DNA from: Candidatus Aminicenantota bacterium
GTDB lineage: Bacteria > Acidobacteriota > Aminicenantia > Aminicenantales > Aminicenantaceae
Direction of reading: 5' to 3'
DNA: 6,223 nucleotides
Assembly: GCA_023135995.1 (NCBI GenBank)
Contig: JAGLRY010000086.1
Coordinates: 1 to 6,223, forward strand
Shown here: piece by piece, positions 1 through 5,114 of the stretch
Layout of the letters: each line of letters begins with the position of its first letter
How positions within the stretch are numbered: position 1 is the stretch's first letter
The notes under the pieces: model-generated
Database searches by the model: none
The model's input: the letters and a program-made list of their open reading frames with translations, nothing else
Told to the model about the DNA's origin: nothing
Translations under genes and position numbers: made by a program

Positions 1-32
1 CTACCCCAGTGAGATCAGCTCGCCCTAAGGGC

Positions 33-45
33 AAAAAATGTCGAT
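33..45 (+). repeat. Partial copy of the A6-TGTCGAT motif
   Basis: Six A followed by TGTCGAT. The same 13 bases occur inverted at 138-150, and with a seventh A at 5066-5079. Unlike the other two copies it is not preceded by TTATTCAT; instead the reverse complement of most of that half (TATGAATAA) follows it at 46-54. It lies 4 bases after a TAA at 26-28 that could be the stop of a gene entering from the left, with nine codons visible in that frame. The sequence match is direct; any function is unknown. Confidence 0.6.
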
Positions 46-159
46 TATGAATAATGAAGACAGCGAAAACGGAATTGTCAGAGTGGCTTGCTGGAAGAAT
101 AAAGCAAATGATTGATATTGTTTCAGTTGTAACAAGTATCGACATTTTTTATGAATAAT
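45..159. repeat. Pair of 11-base direct repeats, TTATGAATAAT
   Basis: TTATGAATAAT occurs at 45-55 and again at 149-159 in the same orientation. The pair interlocks with the inverted A6-TGTCGAT copies: at the left the unit follows the motif core, and at the right it follows the T run. The roughly 90 bases between the repeats hold no convincing reading frame. This may be the remains of a small duplicated or inserted element, or two binding sites; the sequence does not decide. Confidence 0.5.
138..158 (-). repeat. Full copy of the TTATTCAT-A6-TGTCGAT repeat
   Basis: Read on the minus strand this is TTATTCAT, six A, TGTCGAT. It matches 5058-5079 on the plus strand at every position except one fewer A in the run. 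It begins 25 bases after the stop codon of the minus-strand amidotransferase gene, in that gene's sense orientation, so it would lie in its 3' untranslated region. It does not resemble an intrinsic terminator, because the sense strand carries an A run rather than a T run and there is no GC-rich stem. Its role is unknown. Confidence 0.75.
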
Positions 160-183
160 TCAGGTTAGATCTCGAAGTGTATT

Positions 184-903
184 TCAGAAATTATTGTTTG
201 ATTGAGATTCTGAATAGCGCAGGAAATTCCTCATCATCACATGAATCATTCCTGTATCCTTCGGTGTTGAATCCAACGCCCTTCTGTAGAGATCGAGGGA
301 CTCGTGCTCATGCCTGGAGGAGACGTTTTCCCGGAGATAGTGTTGTGCATCTGGAATACTCATCTCAGGATGGCTCTGGATGCCCCACACAGGATTTGTC
401 CCCCATTGAAATGCATGGACTTGACACTTTTCACTCGATGCAAACACCCGAAAATCGTCCCCAAGACCGACAACTTCATCAAAATGACTGGAAAAGACAT
501 ACACTTGCCCCTTCTGACCCATAAGAGTATTGTCCTCTGTGACCCTCACAGGAATCCAGCCGATCTCAGGGCATTCGCTGCGCTGAACATAAGCCGGTCC
601 TGCAAGAGCAACAGCCAGAAGTTGGTGTCCCCAACAACTACCAAGAACAGGAATGGTCCTCTCAATAGCCTCAAGAGTGAGTTCGATCTCCTCATTAACC
701 CATTGTTCTCTTTCAAGGATAGAAGATTCTGAACCGGTTAAAATCAAATGAGTGAATTCTTCATCGAGATTTGGAAATCGATGTTCTCTCGCAGTGAACG
801 CACGCCACTTGCTCTCTAGAAAAGCAGACCAGTGGGCCACAGGAGTGTAGATCGAAGGATTGATGGAATTGTCGATGATGGCGACATTCATTTCCAGAGT
901 CAT
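184..903 (-). CDS. Stand-alone class I glutamine amidotransferase domain protein
   Basis: A 239-residue protein made up of one class I glutamine amidotransferase (GATase1) domain. The nucleophile elbow GSCWGHQLL places the catalytic Cys at residue 90. QSHPEM supplies His178 and Glu180, completing the triad. FSSHFDEV (137-144) matches the conserved stretch before the active-site His in GMP-synthase-like members. The usual oxyanion-side GGP motif is replaced by LTGSESS (55-61). No synthetase or other partner domain is fused, so the acceptor is unknown; it may release ammonia for a partner or hydrolyse a gamma-glutamyl-type bond. No signal peptide or membrane segment is seen, so it is probably cytoplasmic. 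The first ATG is chosen because AAGGTGA lies 10 bases upstream; the ATG at codon 5 has no well-placed site. It is divergent from the ACT-domain gene. Family assignment is confident, substrate is not. Confidence 0.9.
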   Translation of the reverse strand: MTLEMNVAIIDNSINPSIYTPVAHWSAFLESKWRAFTAREHRFPNLDEEFTHLILTGSESSILEREQWVNEEIELTLEAIERTIPVLGSCWGHQLLAVALAGPAYVQRSECPEIGWIPVRVTEDNTLMGQKGQVYVFSSHFDEVVGLGDDFRVFASSEKCQVHAFQWGTNPVWGIQSHPEMSIPDAQHYLRENVSSRHEHESLDLYRRALDSTPKDTGMIHVMMRNFLRYSESQSNNNF

Positions 904-945
904 ACTTGATCACTCACCTTTTATTTATAACTGTTTGGGCTACTC

Positions 946-973
946 ATTATAGACAAACCTACAAAAATCTCAA
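946..973 (-). promoter_or_regulatory. Sigma70-like promoter of the amidotransferase gene
   Basis: On the minus strand TTGAGA (968-973) is followed after 16 bases by a perfect TATAAT (946-951). Transcription would start near 939 and leave a leader of about 36 bases containing the ribosome site AAGGTGA (914-920). The -35 box matches the TTGACA consensus at five of six positions. Predicted from sequence only. Confidence 0.65.
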
Positions 974-1002
974 GTTTTTCACAGCCAATTCGATAAATCC
1001 TA

Positions 1003-1031
1003 TGTTTTTAGAAGGCTAAATCTGGTATAAT
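1003..1031 (+). promoter_or_regulatory. Extended -10 promoter of the ACT-domain gene
   Basis: TGGTATAAT at 1023-1031 is an extended -10 element (TG, one base, TATAAT). The hexamer 17 bases upstream, TGTTTT at 1003-1008, is a poor -35, which extended -10 promoters tolerate. The start would be near 1038, giving a leader of about 28 bases that contains the ribosome site. It lies back to back with the promoter of the divergent amidotransferase gene, the two -10 boxes being about 75 bases apart. Confidence 0.6.
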
Positions 1032-1051
1032 GCCCCCTCATCAGGTGATTT

Positions 1052-1057
1052 AGGAGG
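1052..1057 (+). promoter_or_regulatory. Strong Shine-Dalgarno site fixing a GTG start
   Basis: AGGAGG, continued by AGA, lies 8 bases before the GTG at 1066. This is the strongest ribosome site in the window. It supports GTG as the true start of the ACT-domain gene, as does the ACT fold beginning within the first few residues. Confidence 0.8.
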
Positions 1058-1065
1058 AGAAGAAA

Positions 1066-1461
1066 GTGCATAATGTTAAGCTCGAGACAGAGCTTCATGT
1101 GATCACGCCGAACGAGCCTGGGATATTGGGTCGAGTTCTTGGAACACTGGCAAATTCCAGAGTTAATCTCAAAGCTCTGAAGGCACGGTCAGTCAAGGAC
1201 AAGGGAGTGTTTTTACTCCTCACATCCGACAATAAAAAAGCAGAAACATGCCTCAAAGCATTGGGATATGAAGTCACAACCAATGAAGTGGTGACAGTGT
1301 TGATAGATGACAGAGTCGGAGCCGGAGCCGAGATCGGCGCTCTCCTCGGAAATGCTGTGATCGATATTGACTATTGCTATGGTTCATCGGCTGGAATAGG
1401 CAAAGCTCTCTTGGTCTTCAAGACCAGTAACAACAAAAAAGCTCTCGAAACCCTGCGGTAG
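1066..1461 (+). CDS. Small tandem ACT-domain protein
   Basis: A 131-residue protein that appears to consist of two ACT-type regulatory domains with no catalytic domain. The first (about residues 6-70) has the classic ligand-loop signature NEPGILGRVLGTLA (16-29; Asn16, Pro18, Gly19), then a second strand-helix unit ending LKALGYEV. The second (about 75-131) opens EVVTVLIDDR and ends KALLVFKTSNNKKALETL, an ACT-like strand and helix. Its loop, DDRVGAGAEIGALLG, lacks the Pro-Gly pair. Stand-alone tandem ACT proteins of this size usually bind amino acids or related ligands and are thought to be regulatory; the ligand here cannot be read from sequence. Start is GTG with AGGAGG upstream. It is likely cytoplasmic and transcribed from its own extended -10 promoter. 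No clear intrinsic terminator follows. Confidence 0.85.
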   Translation: MHNVKLETELHVITPNEPGILGRVLGTLANSRVNLKALKARSVKDKGVFLLLTSDNKKAETCLKALGYEVTTNEVVTVLIDDRVGAGAEIGALLGNAVIDIDYCYGSSAGIGKALLVFKTSNNKKALETLR

Positions 1462-1618
1462 ACATAAAATCTTAAAACAGAACCAGGAAGAAATAGACCT
1501 GTCACACCTTTGGTGTCATTCACTCTTTCAATACAGCCATACCAAAAACAAAGATAGCCTCACCAAAAGAAACCTCAGGATTTTTTCACCGAAAAAGGGA
1601 TTTATCCAGAGGATCGCC

Positions 1619-1864
1619 ATGGACCGCCTCTTTGACCTCAAACACAGACTGTGTTCCGAACATAAAGGTGCGGGCTTGCGGCTTAAAAAAAAGATCGGAG
1701 ATACAACAGACAAAAATGATATCCTTGCGGAAGCTTATCTTCCCTCATCCTGGGACAATCAACTCATCCAGACCCAAGTCCAGGAAATTTTTTTAATTTC
1801 CGATTATCCTCCCGAGTTTCAACCTCTGATCGCAGAAAAAATAAAAGGGAGCTTCCGATTTTGA
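1619..1864 (+). CDS. Small hypothetical protein (uncertain)
   Basis: A possible 81-residue protein that I do not recognise. It starts at ATG 1619 with AGAGGA (1608-1613) 5 bases upstream. The N-terminal third is basic (DLKHR, RLKKK); the rest is mixed and polar with an aromatic/proline patch SDYPPEF (61-67). No membrane segment, signal peptide or Cys/His metal site is seen. The same frame has no stop back to 1400, inside the ACT gene, but offers no ATG, GTG or TTG before 1619, so it could also be the decayed 3' part of a longer gene. It ends 59 bases before the glycosyltransferase start and could share its transcript. The open frame and ribosome site are the only support; it could be non-coding. 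Confidence 0.4.
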   Translation: MDRLFDLKHRLCSEHKGAGLRLKKKIGDTTDKNDILAEAYLPSSWDNQLIQTQVQEIFLISDYPPEFQPLIAEKIKGSFRF

Positions 1865-1923
1865 TCCTTTTTTTATACAATCTGTACGACCGATAAAAAA
1901 TTCTCACCCAAAGAGCACTTGAG

Positions 1924-2976
1924 ATGGCAGAACAAAAAAGAATCGCTGTGGTCACTTCTGATGTGCCTTTTGTCGAGGGCGGGCATCTCTCTATTGCACG
2001 AAGCACTGTGCAGGCGTTGAACGAACACGGGTACCATGCTGACCTCATACTCACGCCACAAAACAGATTTGGCCGGCAGTTGAGGGCTTATCTTGCCAAC
2101 CGATTTTATGATATCGAAGAGGATGGCTTGGGCAGAGCGATCCATCAGGTCATCACATTCCGTTTTCCCAGCTATGCTGTGAAACATCCTCAGCATGTGT
2201 GCTGGCTGAATCACAGGTTGAGAGAATACTATGACCAATGGACATTCCTGTACTCCCAACTGGGTCCTAAAGGTAAGCTCAAAGAAACAATGAGGAAGCA
2301 TCTCATCCATGCACTAGACACGCGTCTCCTCAAGCACAACGTGACTAAACTTTACGCACAATCCCGAACCATCCAAGAAAGATTACAGCGATGGGGAAGG
2401 ATAGAATCGGAAGTCCTCTATCCTCCTCCCCCTCAAAGGCATTATCACACAGAATCCTATGACAATTTTATTTTTTCTGTATCCCGATTGCAAAGACTGA
2501 AAAGACTGGCCCTTCTTGTAGAGTCATTTAAACATGTCAAGAACAAAAACCTCAAAGCCATCATCATCGGTGATGGACCTGAAAAAAAGGATATCGTCCA
2601 AAAAATTAAGGATAATAACCTTGAGGAGAGAGTTATTCTGCTCGGTAAAGCCACGGAAACGATTGTCCTTGATCATTTTGCCTCCTGTCGGGCCGTCTTT
2701 TTCGCTCCTGAGCAAGAAGACTACGGTTTTGTCACAGGAGAATCCTTCTCCAGTAGAAAGGCCGTCATCACTGCCACCGATAGCGGTGGCCCTGCTGAAC
2801 TCGTGAAAAACGGAGAGACAGGTTTTGTATGCGAGCCAAGCCCAAAGGTGATTGCTGAAAAAATGGACCGACTGGCAGAGGATGAAGCTCTAGCCCAAAG
2901 AATGGGAGAAAATGGTTATAACTTTATATCCCAGATCACCTGGGAAAAAACAGTCAAAAAATTAGTGATCGTGTAA
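1924..2976 (+). CDS. GT4-type glycosyltransferase
   Basis: A complete 350-residue GT-B fold glycosyltransferase that would transfer a sugar from a nucleotide-sugar donor to a glycan or lipid-linked acceptor, as in surface polysaccharide or lipopolysaccharide synthesis. The N-terminal half has PFVEGG (15-20), the Gly-rich loop of group 1 enzymes, and KHPQHVCWLNH (87-97), typical of the acceptor domain in this branch. The C-terminal half (about 180-350) has SVSRLQRLKR (185-194) with the Arg188 and Lys193 expected to hold the diphosphate, then IIIGDGPE (213-220). The retaining-enzyme E-x7-E motif follows, Glu265 to Glu273 in EDYGFVTGE, then DSGGPAELV (286-294). No membrane segment is obvious. 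The ribosome site is weak (AAGAG, 8 bases before ATG) and no good promoter is seen, so it may be co-transcribed with upstream sequence. No other glycan gene is in the window; donor and acceptor are unknown. Confidence 0.92.
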   Translation: MAEQKRIAVVTSDVPFVEGGHLSIARSTVQALNEHGYHADLILTPQNRFGRQLRAYLANRFYDIEEDGLGRAIHQVITFRFPSYAVKHPQHVCWLNHRLREYYDQWTFLYSQLGPKGKLKETMRKHLIHALDTRLLKHNVTKLYAQSRTIQERLQRWGRIESEVLYPPPPQRHYHTESYDNFIFSVSRLQRLKRLALLVESFKHVKNKNLKAIIIGDGPEKKDIVQKIKDNNLEERVILLGKATETIVLDHFASCRAVFFAPEQEDYGFVTGESFSSRKAVITATDSGGPAELVKNGETGFVCEPSPKVIAEKMDRLAEDEALAQRMGENGYNFISQITWEKTVKKLVIV

Positions 2977-3039
2977 CATCACATTTTATTCTTCTACAAT
3001 TATCTTCAAATCAAAGATCCCGACCCGACCTACCAAGCC

Positions 3040-3062
3040 TTCCTCGAATCGCCGTCGAGGAA
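3040..3062. other. Perfect 8 bp hairpin between glycosyltransferase and OPT genes
   Basis: TTCCTCGA and its exact complement TCGAGGAA are separated by a 7-base loop, ATCGCCG. It starts 64 bases after the glycosyltransferase stop and ends about 90 bases before the OPT gene. No T run follows on either strand, so it is not a standard intrinsic terminator. It could be a processing or end-protecting stem for the upstream mRNA, or a protein-binding palindrome. The rest of this 175-base gap is AT-rich with nothing else clear apart from a TATAAT box. Confidence 0.5.
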
Positions 3063-3125
3063 ACCCGTTCTCAATGCTCTCTTCTGATTTTATTAGAAAA
3101 TTAATTTTTGATGTGGTAGACTGCA

Positions 3126-3131
3126 TATAAT
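3126..3131 (+). promoter_or_regulatory. Possible -10 box before the OPT gene
   Basis: A perfect TATAAT, preceded by TGCA, lies in an AT-rich stretch. No good -35 sits at the usual distance: TTAATT at 3101-3106 gives a 19-base spacer. A start near 3138 would leave only about 14 bases of leader, with the ribosome site AGAAGGA (3137-3143) at its very 5' end. It is either a near-leaderless promoter or a chance match. Confidence 0.4.
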
Positions 3132-3151
3132 TTTAGAGAAGGATAAGGATC

Positions 3152-5056
3152 ATGCCGGAAAAAATACCCTATGTGCCAGACGACACCTCTTACAAAGATA
3201 TCACCCTGAAGGCTGTGATTTTGGGTTCCATATTTGGAGTCATCTTTGGCTCAGCCAACGCTTATCTCGGTCTCAGAGTGGGATTAACGATCTCCACGGC
3301 AATCCCTCTTGCCGTGATCTCCGTTGCAGCCTTACGCGTGCTGAGTCCCATTCTAGGTAAAAGCACGATCCTGGACGCCAACATCGCACAAACGACCGGG
3401 TCAGCAAGCTCATCCCTAGCATCTGGGATCATTTTCACCATTCCCGCTCTCTTCCTTTGGGGATTCAGTCCCAGCATCTTCAAGATCGGAACTCTAGCGA
3501 TGTTCGGAGGCATTCTGGGTGTGCTTTTTATGATTCCCCTGCGTAAAGCCTTGATCGTGAAAGAACACGGAGTCCTTCCCTATCCTGAGGGAACAGCTGC
3601 CGCCCAAGTCCTGATCTCCGCAGAAGCCGGAGGTGCTAAGGCCAGGAATGTCTTTTTAGGTCTAGGCGTGAGTGCGGTTTTTAAATTTTTCCAGAGTTTT
3701 CTCCATCTCTGGCCAGAGAAGATCTATCTGAAACTTCCTGTATTGAAAAAGGCAAAACTAGGCGGAGAACCCACACCGGCTCTACTGGGTGTCGGATACA
3801 TTTTAGGCCCTCGTATCGCCGCCATCATGGTCGCAGGCGGCCTTTTGTCATGGCTGGCTATCATCCCTTTAATTGCCTATTTCGGAGAGAGTCTCAATCT
3901 CCCGCTGCTACCTGAAGCTGAATTACTCATTTCTGAAATGTCAGCAGAGCAAATTTGGGACAAGTATATCCGAGTGATCGGAGCGGGAGCTGTCGCTGTT
4001 GCAGGGATCATCACGATCTTCAAATCCTTTCCCACGATGTACAATTCCCTGAAAGTGGGAATCCGAGACCTCAAATCGAGTAAAGGAGATATGCATGTCC
4101 AGAAAAAAAGGACCGATACAGACTTACCCATCACGGCTCTTGGAATCGGCATCCTCCTTATTTTGGCTCTGCTCATTATTTCTCCACAGATCGTGGGTAT
4201 CAGCACATCCCTTCTCATTAGAATCATCGCGGCCTTCTGTATCGTTTTCTTTGCTTTTTGCTTTGTAACAGTGTCTTCCCGAATTGTGGGCTTGGTGGGT
4301 GTCTCATCAAATCCCACTTCAGGAATGGCCATCGTCACACTCCTCGGAACGAGCCTGTTATTCTACGCACTGGGCTGGACAGATATTCTCGGACAAGTCA
4401 CAGCCCTGACAGTGGGAACCGTCGTCTGTGTCGCAGCATCCGTTGCAGGTGATATTTCACAGGACCTGAAAGCTGGATACATCATCGGAGCCACCCCTAA
4501 GAGGCAACAAACGACAGAATTATTGGGTGTCGTGACCTCAGCCTTTGCTGTTGCCGCGTCAGTCTGGCTCCTGGGTGAATCCTTTACATTCGGGTCTCAG
4601 ACGTTGCCAGCTCCCCAAGCTGTCTTGATGAAAACCATTGTTGAGGGAGTTCTTGGTGGTGACCTTCCCTGGGGACTAGTGTTGATCGGCGGCGCCTTCG
4701 CCCTAGTTGCCGAACTTCTCAGGATTCCTTCCTTGCCTTTTGCTGTGGGCATCTATCTTCCGCTCTCAACAATGACACCGATCTACGTCGGTGGAGTCAT
4801 CCGGCATTTCATGGAAAAGGGCGCAGGCGACAATAAGGAGAAATTAACTCAGAGAAAAGAAAAGGGAATACTCCTGAGTTCTGGATTTATTGCCGGAGAA
4901 GGCATTGCCATGGTCTTGGTCGCTATTTACGCCTACATCTCAAAGAAAAAACCGGAGGGTATTGGTCTTGTCTGGCCGGGTAATTTGGGAGATTTTATTT
5001 GCCTAGCCGCGTTTATCGGACTCGTAGTCTACTTGATCTATAAAACAAAAAAATAA
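3152..5056 (+). CDS. OPT-family oligopeptide transporter
   Basis: A complete 634-residue polytopic inner-membrane protein of the oligopeptide transporter (OPT/YSL) superfamily, of the bacterial type (the TIGR00733-like group). Members of the superfamily carry peptides or metal chelates, usually driven by protons; the substrate here is not known. Family stretches run in order: SANAYLGLRVGLTIS (34-48), NIAQTTGSASSSLASG (77-92), the loop EHGVLPYPEGTAAAQVL (138-154), YILGPRIAAIMVAGGLLSW (216-234), VAGDISQDLKAGYIIGATPK (431-450), and IPSLPFAVGIYLPLSTMTP (525-543). About 14 hydrophobic segments are visible, with charged loops near 306-325 and 555-571. Length fits the family and nothing looks broken. 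AGAAGGA lies 8 bases before the ATG. A CstA-family transporter follows 58 bases later on the same strand, suggesting a shared nutrient-uptake role. Confidence 0.95.
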   Translation: MPEKIPYVPDDTSYKDITLKAVILGSIFGVIFGSANAYLGLRVGLTISTAIPLAVISVAALRVLSPILGKSTILDANIAQTTGSASSSLASGIIFTIPALFLWGFSPSIFKIGTLAMFGGILGVLFMIPLRKALIVKEHGVLPYPEGTAAAQVLISAEAGGAKARNVFLGLGVSAVFKFFQSFLHLWPEKIYLKLPVLKKAKLGGEPTPALLGVGYILGPRIAAIMVAGGLLSWLAIIPLIAYFGESLNLPLLPEAELLISEMSAEQIWDKYIRVIGAGAVAVAGIITIFKSFPTMYNSLKVGIRDLKSSKGDMHVQKKRTDTDLPITALGIGILLILALLIISPQIVGISTSLLIRIIAAFCIVFFAFCFVTVSSRIVGLVGVSSNPTSGMAIVTLLGTSLLFYALGWTDILGQVTALTVGTVVCVAASVAGDISQDLKAGYIIGATPKRQQTTELLGVVTSAFAVAASVWLLGESFTFGSQTLPAPQAVLMKTIVEGVLGGDLPWGLVLIGGAFALVAELLRIPSLPFAVGIYLPLSTMTPIYVGGVIRHFMEKGAGDNKEKLTQRKEKGILLSSGFIAGEGIAMVLVAIYAYISKKKPEGIGLVWPGNLGDFICLAAFIGLVVYLIYKTKK

Positions 5057-5057
5057 C

Positions 5058-5079
5058 TTATTCATAAAAAAATGTCGAT
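5058..5079 (+). repeat. Full copy of the TTATTCAT-A7-TGTCGAT repeat
   Basis: It begins 1 base after the OPT stop codon and ends 35 bases before the CstA start. It is TTATTCAT, seven A, TGTCGAT, and matches the minus-strand copy at 138-158 apart from one extra A. Being in the OPT-CstA gap, it could act at the 3' end of the OPT message, as an operator for the CstA gene, or simply be a dispersed repeat. There is no T run or GC-rich stem to make it a terminator. Confidence 0.75.
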
Positions 5080-5083
5080 AAAC

Positions 5084-5097
5084 ATCCAAGCCTGGAT
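5084..5097 (+). other. Short hairpin in the leader of the CstA-family gene
   Basis: ATCCA and TGGAT form a 5 bp stem around the loop AGCC, ending 17 bases before the start codon and 5 bases before the ribosome site GAGGAA (5103-5108). It is short and may be chance. A GGA triplet lies in its 3' arm (5094-5096) and a second in the ribosome site (5105-5107). Confidence 0.3.
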
Positions 5098-5114
5098 TAT
5101 TCGAGGAATGACTT

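Noticed and set aside
1..32. Minus-strand sequence GGGCGAGCTGATCTC followed by ACTGGGGTAG, resembling the 5' end of a tRNA
   Set aside because: The conserved T8 and A14 are missing in any sensible alignment and the rest would lie outside the window, so no tRNA can be called.
22..32. GCCCTAAGGGC palindrome next to an A run, considered as a terminator
   Set aside because: The stem is only 5 bp around a single base, and the T run on the minus strand lies before the stem rather than after it.
2..50. Possible C-terminal ends of a plus-strand gene entering from the left (stops at 26-28 or 48-50)
   Set aside because: Only 9 to 16 codons are visible in each frame. Nothing selects one frame, so no gene is called, although the stop at 26-28 is used as context for the repeat.
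304..732. A 142-codon plus-strand open frame and an overlapping one at 177-524
   Set aside because: Both lie opposite the amidotransferase gene, whose family motifs are clear on the minus strand. Their translations show no domain-like pattern.
1504..1516. ACACC-TTT-GGTGT hairpin, considered as the terminator of the ACT-domain gene
   Set aside because: The stem is only 5 bp and is followed by CATTCACTC rather than a T run.
1861..1881. TTGATC and TACAAT, considered as a promoter for the glycosyltransferase
   Set aside because: The spacer is about 9 bases, far too short for a sigma70 promoter.
3877..4338. A 153-codon minus-strand open frame
   Set aside because: It is the antisense shadow of the OPT transporter, which has family motifs throughout on the plus strand.
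5073..5084. TGT-N6-ACA half-palindrome, considered as a LexA- or CRP-like operator
   Set aside because: The arms are only three bases and the spacing and core do not match a known consensus. The other copies of the repeat do not keep the ACA arm at this spacing.
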